From positions 26,455,455 through 26,519,454 of the forward strand of contig CM074180.1 in the NCBI GenBank assembly GCA_037179385.1: 64,000 bases of DNA, given 5' to 3'. A model generated the notes under the pieces. It was not told the DNA's origin and made no database searches. It worked only from the letters and a program-made list of their open reading frames with translations. Positions 47,220 to 58,017 of this stretch are shown here, piece by piece. How positions within the stretch are numbered: the first letter of the stretch is position 1; each line of letters opens with the position of its first letter. The position numbers and the translations under genes were made by a program. The DNA is from Holothuria scabra. Its lineage: Eukaryota > Echinodermata > Holothuroidea > Aspidochirotida > Holothuriidae.

Positions 47220-48473
47220 CAGTGGCGTAACCAGACCTGACTGTCCGGGGGGGGGGGGGGGGCAAAACATAGAGGTTTCCCGATTTTGTACTAGTTGAGA
47301 TGTGTTAGTTTGTGGGTGTCTTAGGGCCTTAAGGGAAGTGTTGAGGGGGGCAATTTTTGGCTATGCAACTCACCCTTCCCCATTGACCAAAAGGTACATT
47401 TTTATGCTAAATTTTTTGGCTTTTTCTACGAGCAAGAACAACTTTTTTAAAAGTGAATCACAAAATGGACACTACTGTATAAGCATGGAAGTACTTCTTT
47501 GGAAATTTGGGTCCTTTTACACATTTGTAAATATGGAGCTTGCTTTGCAGAAAATAGATTAGAATCAGGGTTACCTGTAAGGAAATTTGGAATGTTTGGA
47601 ATATTTGGGGGAGTATCATAGAATCTGCCTTTCCTATCAGCATATATCTGAGATAGCATGTCAACTGAAGATCGTGTCATCTAAGGAGTGCGGATTAAGG
47701 CTTCTCGGCGACATTAAAAGACTCTCGAAACTTTGTTGCCTTTTTAGACAAAAATGAAAGCCTATATATTGAAGATGGATATTCTCGCAAATGTGAACAC
47801 CAATGTATAAGGGATGTATTTCGGAGCGCTGAGAGCGCCGAAATTTCCGCCCTTTTGAAATAATAACCTGTTGATATGGGACTTATATTGCAGAAAGTTT
47901 GTCCTTTTGAAACAACAGTTTGATGATATGGAGCTTATATTGCAGAAAGCTTTGGATTCTGGGTTCTCCTGTGAGGAAGTTTAAAGAGTTCAGGGATTAC
48001 TGAAGAATCTGCACTTCCTCCAAATATTGGTGGCAAATCTGAGAATGGTTGCTTTTCTTAAGTCCTCCGAACTGTCTGGCAAAGCGCAAGAGAGGAAAGT
48101 CTTTTATCCGAGAAAGTGGACCTCAGATATTATTTTGTTAACTTTAGGCGACTAAATGAAAGTTCATATATTTTTCGACATGAATGTGTATATATTGACC
48201 AAAACAGTGTTCCATTAATGCAGATCAATCTTGCTTTTGATGTTATAATTGGCAGACTTTCTTTCTTTTCTCTTTTTACTCTTTTTCCCTTTCCCCTTCT
48301 TTTCCGTTTTCCTTTTGTTCTTCTGCCTTTCATTCCTTTCCTTCCCCTCCTTTCCCCTTTTTCTCTTTTTTCTTTTTTCTCTTCCCTCTCTTTTCCTTTC
48401 TTTCCTCCCCTTTCTTCCCTTCCCGTTTTTTCTTTCCTTCCCATTTTTTGTGTCGGGGCTGGTTACGCCACTG
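47220..48473. mobile_element. hAT-like non-autonomous element, 1.25 kb
   Basis: The ends cagtggcgtaaccag are perfect inverted repeats over 15 bp. Target duplication is atcctgaa (47212-47219) / atccttaa (48474-48481), 7 of 8. It carries a G-run at the left, a polypyrimidine tract at 48260-48440, and an interior that is an internally deleted, inverted version of 15375-17721. A relic of the U2-SINE 3' end is embedded near 48060-48095 in both. Confidence 0.85.
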
Positions 48474-48576
48474 ATCCTTAATTTGTCTAAACAGTGGCGT
48501 TAGAGTTGGTTCTCTGTCCATATAACGGAATTCCATGCGCAGGTGCGGTTCTGTGCGGAAGGCTTTGTGAACTTAA

Positions 48577-48873
48577 AGGCCCAGTTCTCTCACACCAAAC
48601 AGTACCAATTCTCCTAACCTTCTTACTGAAGCCCCTCCCACAATTGCCTGAAATTCATTCTCATCCAGATTCAATCTCAGTTTATTGCTTCAAGGTGAGT
48701 ATAGAAAAACTCAATTTATATAATCAAAACACTCTCAGTACCGTTTATGCTGTGTAATATAAGCTTTGGTACTCTGCATTGTTTGAATTAGCTGCCAATC
48801 AAAGAGCTGAGCCAATTGAGAATTTCGGTACCCCCGTACCAAAATTGTAGTTTGGGGTGAGAGGTTTGGCCCA
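48577..48873. mobile_element. MITE of the TTAA / agggccaa family, well preserved
   Basis: TTAA at 48573-48576 and 48874-48877. Ends aggcccagttctctcacacc and, inverted, gggccaaacctctcacccca. It is the reverse orientation of the copy at 52409. Confidence 0.8.
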
Positions 48874-48877
48874 TTAA

Positions 48878-49435
48878 GCCGCCCAAGATGTGCTCACCCC
48901 CAGCCCCCAAAAATGTCAGAGGTTGTGTGTGTCTTATAGTTGTTATATTTGCTATATTGCAAAAATGCCAAATCGATATATTCCATGCTGCCCCCATTCT
49001 CCAGCCCGTATTTTCCACAGGCACAGGTCACAAGTTGAGGCTTCTCCACGAAAATCACCAGTATGTCTGATCTTCGATGTATCGTTAAAAAAGGAAAGGG
49101 TCCTTGTTTCTTATATTCCAAGACTATTGCACAGGCTACATCTTTTGACTGCATTTATTGAAAGTCGACAATCAGGCTTTGCCATGATACCGTACTGCAT
49201 GTACAGTACGTAAACACAGTGAAAGCGATTATGTAGCTTACCATAGGTTCATAGTTTCATACAATGGCGTATCCTCCCTACCTCTGAAAAATGAAAAATT
49301 GGTAATATGTCCTATGTGAAACCCGATCATCACGTAAATCCGGTCAACTATAGGGGGATTTTCCCTATAAGTTTTCTTTCATGAAATTTAGAATTCTTTC
49401 CAATATCACCTCCATATTTGTCAATATTTGTTTAA
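48878..49435. other. No gene seen
   Basis: Spacer between MITEs of two families. Overlapping open frames on both strands have no splice support. Confidence 0.35.
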
Positions 49436-49669
49436 AGGGCAAGAGCAGTCGACTCAAAATTATTTGAAAGCACTGCTTCATCTCACATTTTTCTTCTTTC
49501 ATAATAGTTTATGACTTTAATATATGAATATTCAAAGTAAACCAAACTGTAATACCTCTAGTAAATTTCACATTTGAGGAGAAAACATACTGTCACATGA
49601 CTCTCAAGAGCCAATCATGAAAAAGACAGTGTACTACAACACTACTTCAAGTAAGGGGAACACTTGCTT
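49436..49669. mobile_element. MITE of the TTAA / agggcaagagcagt family
   Basis: TTAA at 49432-49435 and 49670-49673. Starts agggcaagagcagtcgactc. The core is gtcacatgactctcaagagc followed by caatcatgaaa. Confidence 0.75.
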
Positions 49670-49673
49670 TAAA

Positions 49674-50363
49674 AAAAAACAAAATGGAAACAGCACTGTA
49701 GAGCTGTTTAATTGTCCTCCATGAATTCCAAATTCTCTCCAATAAAATTCTGTAGGTTTTCAAATATTTTTCTAATTAAGGCAGCAAAGTTTTGGAATAT
49801 CTGGAACTTGAAATGAAAAAAAAAAAAAAACAGAAAAACGAAAAACACTCACGTGCGACACTTGAGCACCAAGTTACAACTACTACAGTGTTGTTTACCT
49901 ACATTGTGCCTCTTAAATTTAAAATATTTTAATAAACTCTTGATTTGAAATATTTGTCAAATCAAGACAAAGTTTCAAAAAACATTTTAAAAGTTGCCGG
50001 AGGGCCTCAGTCCACAGGTTTAGACAACATTAAGTAACAACAACGATCATCAGTTTCCGTGCAAAGTCGGATTTTCCTGATAAGAGGTGCAAATTCTTCA
50101 AACGTTTATAAAGTTCCCTACAGGAAACCTTAAATTCAAAAGTTCTGCAAATCAAGCCCCGTATTCTCAATTCTTAGTCAAAATTTTTGGCGCGCATCGC
50201 GCTCCTTAGGTTACTTCCTGTTACGGTAATTTTCACACTTTAAACAAATTCGGAAAAGTTTCGGTGTTCTCTCCATCCCTTAACCTACACCACCGATTTC
50301 GTATGAGACTTGGGTGCAGTTGCCGTATAAGTGACATACATGATAGTGATAAAGTACACACAT
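49674..50363. other. No gene seen
   Basis: A 14-15 base A-run near 49817; hAT-internal words such as ggcgcgcatcgcgctcc near 50190. No genes. Confidence 0.35.
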
Positions 50364-50371
50364 GTTAAATC

Positions 50372-50397
50372 AGGGAGTTGCCAGGGACAACTCCCTG
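50372..50397. mobile_element. 26-bp hairpin mini-element with 8-bp target duplication
   Basis: The insert agggagttgccagggacaac followed by tccctg is a stem of 9-10 bp with a short loop. It is flanked by perfect gttaaatc (50364-50371 and 50398-50405). Same ends as the elements at 9574 and 52869. Confidence 0.7.
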
Positions 50398-50595
50398 GTT
50401 AAATCGAGTTGAAGGACTAATCATTTATTGCAAGTTAAAACGAGTCGTATTTACACGGCAGTTCATTTGAGTCAGTTGTACAGCAGAGCAGACGTTTTTC
50501 CCACGAATGCGAACAGGGCCGTATATGTTAGACTCCCAAAAACTACAATCTTCCTAATAAAAACTTCTGTACATGACTTAATACATACTTTGAAT

Positions 50596-50836
50596 CAGTG
50601 GCGGAGGAAGGAAATTCAGTCAGAGGGGGAAAAAATGGCCTGTAGGGGCGCTTCAAAGTTTGTAGAGCAAGAATATTTGGTCAGAGGGGGCGAAAAATAG
50701 GCTGTAGGGAGGATTTTATGTAGGTAGACACATATGTCTCAATATGATAAAAAGAGTAAAAAGGGCGCTGACAGGCAATTTGAGTCCGTCAAGGGGGGCG
50801 ACCGCCCCCTCTGACTATATGGTAGCTCCGCCACTG
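50596..50836. mobile_element. 241-bp hAT-like MITE with perfect 8-bp target duplication
   Basis: Ends cagtggcggagg and, inverted, cagtggcggagct. ctttgaat flanks it (50588-50595, 50837-50844). The interior repeats gtcagagggggaaaaaatgg / gtcagagggggcgaaaaat. The next hAT-like element begins 12 bp further on. Confidence 0.88.
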
Positions 50837-50848
50837 CTTTGAATGCAT

Positions 50849-51855
50849 CAGTGGCGTACGCAGAATTTCTCTGAAGGGGGAGGGGGAAGCATGCAGTAAG
50901 TTGAGTGATCGCCGGCATGGGGGAAGGGGTCTAAATTTTGGCCTTTTCAAGGAGCCTACATGCAAAAAGGTGCAAGATTTTAGACTTTGACAGGAATAGT
51001 GTTGAAAGTTGAATTGTGTAAGTTCGTGGGGATAAAACTGATTTTTTTTTGTGTATAAACGTGCAGTCTAATGCTATGTACGCTACATTTCGAAGTAAAA
51101 TCACAAAGACTATCTAAGAGGACCGCCACCATCAGTTGGCGCGGAGCGTGTTGAAACTTTCGAAAAATCAGACCCCTCAGATAGCCGGAAATAGCATTTT
51201 CCAGACGTATACGAATAATATAAGCAGTCTTTGCAATGAAATGCTAAGTTCAAAATAAGTTCGCAAACTGTAAAGTGCTCGGAGAGTTATTAAAAAATAC
51301 CTTGACCCGAAAAATGTAATTTTGCACGAAACACTATCTAAGCGGAGCGCCACCATTAGTCTTTATTTTTAGCTTTTATTTAGCTTTTATTTAGCTTTTG
51401 TTTACCAGTGCTACAATCAAAAAAATAAATCAGCAACTTGCTAAGTGATCAGAAAATTACCACATAAGATGTACCACTTCTATTAGATTAAATGGTCTTG
51501 AATCTTTTCGGGGAAACTACACAACGGGATCGAAAATATGCTAATGTTTCTCTATTGTGACTCTTGCATGGCTAAATTCAAGATCCGCTGAATTGATGAA
51601 ATTGTCTATGTTACTGCGCTCGAACTCCCGTCTAAAAATGATTTTACTCCTAACATTTCTTGCATGAAAAAATGACAAAGTATTGCTCAAGACACCTATA
51701 CTCGCTCCGTTCCCCTCCCCCACCTCGTACGTCTATGCGGCCAGGGGAAGGAGTCTAAGGGTTCGACCCCTCACTTTAAGGTAGCTGTCCATACATGCAA
51801 AGGGTAGAATTTGACAAAATTTGGCCCAATGCCCCCTCCCCTACGTACACCACTG
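50849..51855. mobile_element. 1.0-kb hAT-like non-autonomous element
   Basis: Ends cagtggcgtacgcag and, inverted, cagtggtgtacgtag. Flanking octamers gaatgcat / gaatgtag agree at 6 of 8. It contains one or two of the ~180-bp units (51120-51260, about 51340) and (agcttttattt)n at 51365-51395. Confidence 0.7.
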
Positions 51856-52129
51856 GAATGTAGTACTGTATTTTTATTATTGTCTTCAGCATTGCATTAC
51901 CGATTCTCATAATTAGAAAAAATATATACTGTCGTTTCAAGTCCCCTTTAAGCCCCCCTAAAAATTTAGGTCTCAAACAGCGCCTGTCAATGAGCACAAC
52001 GAATGTTGACAAAAACTAATCCAAAAATGATTGAATTTGACAAACTTCTGAATAGCTCATGCAGTAAAAGACACTTCAGGGAAAATCATCTTCTGTTTTT
52101 TTATGTTGACAGAGTAAAAGAGGTAAGAT

Positions 52130-52228
52130 TAGATGGAGTTTTGCGGCCAAGTTTCCAACAAATTGGTTCAAGTCGAGTCTGCCACGGTTGTTGTTCCAGT
52201 TCTGGCTCACTGGCCTGTTTTCCCCTAT
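52130..52228 (-). repeat. tRNA-type SINE, 3' fragment
   Basis: agatggagttttgcggccaa, gtttccaacaaattggttca and gtcgagtctgcc, ending cactggcctg, match the SINE body at 9957-10145. Confidence 0.6.
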
Positions 52229-52408
52229 TTCACCGTGAACATACTGCATAGCGTGTTTATTAAACATGAAGTGAATAATAGTTGGATTCTCATATTTATT
52301 AAGATTAGACTAATCAGTCAATTTTACGACAGCTAAGATCATATTATCGTCGAAGCTATGCTGACAGAGTGGTCTGCGTGGATTCACATGAAGTGCAAAT
52401 GTAGTTAA

Positions 52409-52705
52409 AGGGCCAAACCTCTCAACCCAAACTACAATTTTGGTACGGGGGTACCGAAATTCTCAATTGGCTTAGCTCTTTGATTGGCAGCTAATTCAAA
52501 CAATGCAGCGTACCAAAGCTTATATTACACAGCATGAACGGTACTGAGAGTGTTTTGATTATACAAACTGAGTTTTTCTTTACTCACCTTGAAACAATAA
52601 ACTGAAATTGAATCTGGATGAGCATGACTTTCAGAAAATTGTGGGAGGGGCTTCAGTAAGAAGGTTAGGAGAATTGGTACTGTTTGGGGTGAAAGAACTG
52701 GGCAT
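52409..52705. mobile_element. MITE of the TTAA / agggccaa family, well preserved
   Basis: TTAA at 52405-52408 and 52706-52709. Ends agggccaaacctctcaaccc and, inverted, tgcccagttctttcacccca. Best reference copy in the window. Confidence 0.8.
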
Positions 52706-52831
52706 TTAAGTTCAGTTTGGTAAGGTCTATTCGAGAAGAAGCAATAAACTTCGACTCAACTCCCTTCACTCACACATCAAGTTCCAACAAAGCTTACCCA
52801 CCTTGAAGTGTAAGCCTGTCAAGTTAGTAAG

Positions 52832-52930
52832 TTAATTAGTCTGGGGTTTTACTGCTCAGTTTCTAACCAGGGAGTTGCAGGGATTTGCAACTCCCTGTTC
52901 TAACCAATTGATTTAGTCGGACCTGTCAAG
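52832..52930 (-). repeat. tRNA-type SINE fragment carrying a hairpin insertion
   Basis: tttactgctcagtttctaac ... caattgatttagtcggacct corresponds to cggcccagtttccaaccaataggttcaa-type sequence at 46395, interrupted by the 29-bp hairpin at 52869. Confidence 0.6.
52869..52897. mobile_element. 29-bp hairpin mini-element inserted in a SINE
   Basis: agggagttgcagggatttgc followed by aactccctg forms a 12-13 bp stem. Perfect ttctaacc flanks it (52861-52868, 52898-52905). Sister SINE copies at 46395 and 52150 read straight through (ttccaaccaat, ttccaacaaat), showing a single octamer and no insert. This is the clearest example of the family. Confidence 0.8.
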
Positions 52931-55154
52931 GGTATGGAATGAATTTTCCTTGGCAAGCGTTATATTAAGGATGCCCACCAACCCACCTGGCTCACGTATC
53001 TCAAAAGACGAAATGCAACAACTTTATGATGTACGATAATGGATACACAATTAACAAACATACTAATAGCGGATTTTTTGTTAGAAAAGGTGCCGACAAA
53101 ATAGAGGGCGGTCGTCATCTACACAAGTGCGGTCCGCGGAAAATTCTGAAGAACCTCATTTTGAAAACTGTTTAATGAAAAGTCCTATGGCTGTGCTACT
53201 GCACAAGAATTTAATTGAAATCTCAAGTGAAAGGTGGTGCTGGAGCCAGCTTGAACAGTTTAGAACCTCTAATCTTCATTGCTACCAACGCATGTCGTGT
53301 GTACACTAAAAAATAGGTTGGGTAAGTCAGGGAGCTGTCATTTGGGTAAGTATTTCAAAAATGTTGGGCACGTATAGCCTACGTCATGATATGAAAATAT
53401 TGAAATGATTGGTGGTTGCTGGATTAACGCAGAATATCCAGTCACTTGTTGAATAGACGGTCACGTGGTGTCCTTGAGCAGAATCACTTTAAACCTATAG
53501 CGTATCCATTAGTAGGCCAATTTACAAAATATCCTTATTTTAAAGGACGTTCGGGCTGAAGTACCGTGCGTGCCCAGCTTTAATGAATATTTACTCCTTC
53601 CATTTAGATCTTAAAAGCACAGGCGAAACGGAGTACTTGACGATAATACTCAAGACGGCACACTCACTCTTTTTCCTTGTTTATTTGTTGTATCAAACTC
53701 TGGGTAAAAAAAAAGCAAAATGAATCAAAATAATTTTAATGTGTTAAGAGGATTAGCAAGTTATTTTGCATCTGAGGGTAAAGAACAAAGACGAAAATCA
53801 AGTTCTAATAGCTGCTAAACTTTCGACGCATGATTAGATGACATCAAATACGTTTGTTTAACAAATACATAATATATTAAGCTTTCATGTACTGTAATAA
53901 AAAATAAAATATCCAGTGACATGGGCTCTGAAACAATTCAGTGTATCAAAACAGCAGCAGCTGTCACAAATAAACCAACCTTTGGTGCATTAAAACTTGA
54001 TGATCATTGAAAGATCAGTTGTATTTTACAGATTATTATTTTAATAGAAGTGATTTATTGAGATCTAATGGTTGAATACGATTGGATTCGGTAAATAAAA
54101 AGCTAGCGGTAGAATAGCAGTAAAAATATTGACGACATTACTTAAAGAGCAATGGTCGTATAGAAAAGAAGAAGTTTTCACTATGCTACGTAATCAATGT
54201 GAGAAGAAATACAAAGGTCAGGATTGAGTTTGTTATTTCAAATTACCGGCTTGACTGTTTATTAACCAAGTGCGTCGTTGCTGGTTCCCCCAACCACTCC
54301 TGGACGGCAAACATTGTAAGTTTTAAGGTACTTTATTAAATCTCCTTCTAACCCAAATCATATAATTATATATCAGGTAATATTGAAATTCAAGCAAGCA
54401 CCCAGCAGTACAGCTGTGTTGGGCAAAGGTGTCGGTACAAATTTTAACCATTTGTCGGGCAAAATTAGTTGGGTGAAATAGTTGGATAATTTCTTTTGTT
54501 AAAACACTTAACCAACTGAGATAGGCAGTTTTTACCCCGTTCCGGTCAGGAGGCATACGTAACCAACGGTTGAGTATTTTTTTGCCCAGGTTGAGTGGGT
54601 GATCATTTTTCAGAGTTTAAGCTAAAAATTAAATTCGAAAACGATGTTTTCTTCATTTGCTCACATGCATGGTCGATTAACTGTTTAAATAACAACCTCT
54701 AACAGTGTCAAATGAATTAATGGCAACCGTTGTATTTCTAGGTACTCTACTTTTAAGAAAAGTTAGGTCTTAGGTGTACCCAACTGTAATGACTTTCGGA
54801 GGTAGAGAGTTCTTATTGTTTCTTATTTATTTTTTATTTGACAGTAACAAAATCAGTTTAAATAAGAATTCTAGGGCGCTGCATTCCTCTTCCCATACTC
54901 ATATTCCTATAAGTTTTCTTATTCTATGGTATTTACATTTTTGAATTAATGTTATGCATTCGAGGTACGCTTTGATCAAGTTTAAAACTGCACCTTCCCT
55001 GTAAGGACTGAGAAGAGTAACCTGTGATCTAAGAGGTAGTTTTGTGAGAAATTTTCTGACACTACGGACCAAACCGGTCCGCAAATGTACGACAGGAATT
55101 GGGATTTTCGAGACCAAATACTGCAACTTCCCCATTTCATCATTCTATACCTTT
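52931..55154. other. No gene seen
   Basis: Loosely repeated ttgggtaag / gttgggtga words occur at 53315-53370 and 54415-54600, possibly a decayed element. agggagctgtca at 53330 lies between direct ttgggtaagt words. Confidence 0.4.
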
Positions 55155-55528
55155 TACATCCTCACGGACTTCCTTTGTACACGGGAGTACCACCTCGGCC
55201 AAACACGTGGACATAGCATACTTCACTAAAGTCATATGCGTACATGGTTGCTACCGTTCGAGTTTGGACTTTCTCAAGTAGTCACTGGCAGATTTTGCAA
55301 GAGACTTGACTTTTTTTGAAGTATTGCAAGGTAAGGTCAAAATCAAATAAAAAATTGCAGGAATGTGATGATTTCCACATTGAAGCCTAAAATTTGTCAT
55401 GTTACAGAGTCGTCGTTAAATCAAATTAGAGTTTCACGGCGACCATCTTGATACGCCTTTTCCTGTTCTCTCGGTGACCACTTTTAGGTCACCTGATCTT
55501 CTGTGCATGTATAGCAAGTCTGTGGCAC
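55155..55528. mobile_element. Foldback MITE (ccacggactt family), copy 2
   Basis: Left part tcacggacttcctttgtaca ... ttgctaccgttcgagt; right part cgaccatcttgatacgcctt ... tagcaagtctgtggcac. The spacer ggcagattttgcaagagact and ttgcaaggtaaggtcaaaat matches copy 1 at 43110. It ends about 120 bp from the last exon of the lectin gene. Confidence 0.65.
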
Positions 55529-55650
55529 CCTCAATTCTCACCCCTTACTAAACCCTCTTAACTTCTTAAATAGCTTACTGAGAAGATCCAAGCTTATTTC
55601 CAGAAAAGATTGATAATAAAACAATGAATCATCTTCACTAAAGGTAATGA

Positions 55651-55923
55651 TCACTCGCTCCTGAGTGGAGATAATTTACACATGAAGGGGCCGTACAATC
55701 TTGGTGTTACCGAAATGACGTCATTCCAACGACCTCTATTAATATTGTTATATCTGTCCCAGATCATCACGCTGTCTTCCCAGCCCCCTGATGGTTGTCC
55801 TTGCAACCAATGCTTATAGTCAACCGGAGAACCGTCGGTCCACTCGAACTGACCGTCATGGTCGCTGTCGTGTAGTCCAATGTATAGAAGGGCGAATGGT
55901 TTCTTGACCAAAGAATAGTAGCT
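55651..55923 (-). CDS. C-type lectin gene, last exon
   Basis: The acceptor ttctctctccag precedes agctactattc. The 90 codons run SYYSLVKKPFALLYIGLHD to CKLSPLRSE and TGA. It holds the second half of the CTLD, including the calcium-site region and the last cysteine. Confidence 0.87.
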   Translation of the reverse strand, partial: SYYSLVKKPFALLYIGLHDSDHDGQFEWTDGSPVDYKHWLQGQPSGGWEDSVMIWDRYNNINRGRWNDVISVTPRLYGPFMCKLSPLRSE

Positions 55924-57091
55924 CTGGAGAGAGAAAATAAAAATATGGAAGAACAGTTTGAAGTCCACGACTATAGTACAGTAATAGTTTATGAAATAAC
56001 TAGTACCACAGAACTCACAACGAAGCCAACCTTGCTTGCGCTTTCAGCAACCGCTTCAACGGAAGAGTCTTGAATGACTGACTTAATTCTTATAGGTCGA
56101 GAGCAGCCCCCCCCCCCCCCCAAAAAAAAAAAAAACTTATTTTAAGGCAACGGCTAAATCTAACAAATTCCTTCTTATTTCGCTTGAAAGTGTTATTCAT
56201 CATCAGTAATTTGGAAATTCAAGGTAAACCAAGAAGAAACTTCTAGTAAATTTCATATTTGAGGAGAAAAGATGTCACATGACTCACTACAGCCAATCAG
56301 AGAACAGAACAGTCTACACTTCTTCAAGCTGGAACGACTGCTCTTGTCCTTTAATTCGGTTTGTTTCGAATAGAGCTAATCAACGCAAGAAAAAGAAATC
56401 CTAAGCTGTTATTTGGACATATAACAGCTCCCTGTCTTAAGCACTCTTCATCTGCCCAGCAGCTAATCAACGCAAGAAAAAAGAATCCTAAGTTGTTATT
56501 TGGACAAATAACAGCTCCCTGTCCTAAACACTCTTCATCTGCCCAGTTAGTACCTGAATCTCTGCACCGTACTAACAAGGAACTGAAGCTTTTGAGATGG
56601 GCTCAACTGAAGAGGGAGACGGGTCTGCATTTTGGATCCATTCTCTTCGGATACTGATCAAGCCCTGAAGCTTTACCCAGTGATTCAATTTCATGAAAAA
56701 ACGTCGTGCAATGCAATGATGAGGTAAAAGGTAAAATTTAATGACAATTACAGAACTAAGATAAAAAATTATAAAATAGCACCAACCTTGAAAACAAACA
56801 AATATTGCATCTTGCAGGGGAATTTTGATATAAATTCGTGTTCCCTGGACTGCTGGACCAATTCCAGAAATGCAACCACTGATTTAAATTAAGCGTATGA
56901 TCACAAGATTTTTTAACAAAATGTTCCAATTTGAAGCCCTCACCTTATTCGGAACATAGTCTCTGGAAGAATACCAGTACTGTTCGACAAATTCTTGTTC
57001 CTCTTGGCTGTGAATAGACACTAGATGGCCACCCTGGTCCATGCAGTGTTTCTCAGCATCCCTCCAGCAGAGGTAAGGACTTCCAAAGTAC
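55651..57091 (-). CDS. C-type lectin domain protein, partial gene (two last exons)
   Basis: Exons 56944-57091 and 55651-55923 join in phase 0 across a 1.0-kb intron. The first begins with the last base of a codon, so at least one upstream exon (signal peptide, domain start) is missing. The CTLD runs from YLCWRDAEKHC and GGHLVSIHSQEEQEFV to LYIGLHDSDHDGQFEWTDG and VDYKHWLQGQPSGGWED. It ends with RWND, GPFMCK and a stop shortly after. WIGL is LYIGL, and WND is kept. The sugar-specificity tripeptide (EPN or QPD) is QPS. The inner disulphide cysteines are absent: the ED-C-V position is EDSV, and no cysteine follows WND. Only the outer pair (KHC, MCK) remains. Secreted carbohydrate or protein binding is likely; calcium-dependent sugar binding is doubtful. 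MITEs flank or enter both introns. Confidence 0.85.
56094..56350. mobile_element. MITE of the TTAA / agggcaagagcagt family in the lectin intron
   Basis: The right end acgactgctcttgtcct precedes TTAA (56351-56354); the left end aggtcgagagcagcc is near 56094. It has the tttgaggagaaaagatgtca core and a C/A-run at 56107-56136. Confidence 0.65.
56374..56547. repeat. 87-bp tandem duplication
   Basis: 56374-56460 and 56461-56547 begin agctaatcaacgcaagaaaa and end ttcatctgcccag, differing at a few bases. Each unit contains a hairpin (agctgttat / ataacagct). It lies in the lectin intron, immediately after the MITE. Confidence 0.85.
56944..57091 (-). CDS. C-type lectin gene, penultimate exon
   Basis: The acceptor ttttcattaccag precedes gtactttgg; the donor AATAAG|GTGAGG is good. 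One base plus 49 codons: YFGSPYLCWRDAEKHCMDQG, GHLVSIHSQEEQEFVEQYW and YSSRDYVPNK. This is the first helix pair of a CTLD. Confidence 0.87.
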
Positions 57092-57122
57092 CTGGTAATG
57101 AAAAGATGTAAATACATTTTAA

Positions 57123-57351
57123 GGTCCCTCCAAAGTTACTTTGAAGAAAAAGCTAAGTATCACAATTTTTGTCTTATTTCTCTTCAAAGTATCTGTTGTT
57201 ATATTTTATAACTTCACTGGTAAATCAAGCAGTTATTCTTAGTAAATTTCACATTTGAAGATTAAAGAAAAATGTTGTCACATGACTCTCAACAGCCAAT
57301 CATGAAACAGCACAGTTTACTACACTGCTTCAAGTTAGGGGCTTTTGTCCT
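57123..57351. mobile_element. MITE of the TTAA / agggcaagagcagt family
   Basis: TTAA at 57119-57122 and 57352-57355, with core gtcacatgactctcaacagc and caatcatgaaac. It ends 31 bp from the lectin exon, inside the upstream intron. Confidence 0.75.
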
Positions 57352-57710
57352 TTAAAAGCTGAAACTCAAATATCACAACGTTAGTTGATGTGGTAAAGAT
57401 CATCAATAATAGGATAGCCGTCCTGCCTTGCAGGCTTCCATATCAACCTAAAACCTGGATAATACAGAAAGTACCTAACTTGGTCACAAAAGTACCCACC
57501 CATTGCTTGGTTAAGCTTAATATGGCCTAGAGTATTTTTTACCAACCTGAGTACTTATTTTACTCAACAGTTTAGATAGGGGTATACGTGTCCAGCAGTT
57601 TTTTAGATGTCCAGTTGAAGTCAACTATACTAAATGTGTGTCTTCACGCGCGTAGAAAATCGAAAATATGAGGGTGGGGTGGAGGGGTAAATTATTCTAC
57701 AATTGGCTAT

Positions 57711-58017
57711 AAAGGTCCAACTCTCTCACCCCAGACAGTCCCAGTTTTCCTAATCTTCTTACTTGAGCCCCTCCCACAATTGTCTGAAATTCACCCTCAT
57801 CCAGACACAATGTCAGTTTTTATTGCTTCAGGGTGAGTGGACTGTAAAAAAGCTCAATGTGTATAATCAAAACACTCTCAGTAGAGTCCATGCTGTGTAA
57901 TATAAGCTTTGGTACACTGCATTGTTTGAATTAGCAGTCAATGAAAAGGCTGAGCTAATCGAGGGTTTCTGTTATCCCCCTACAAGAAGTGTAGCTTGGG
58001 GTGAGAGGATTCGCCCT
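57711..58017. mobile_element. MITE of the TTAA / agggccaa family
   Basis: Begins aggtccaactctctcacccc, ends gcttggggtgagaggattcg before the TTAA at 58018-58021 (left target reads ATAA). The interior matches 48577-48873. Confidence 0.75.
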
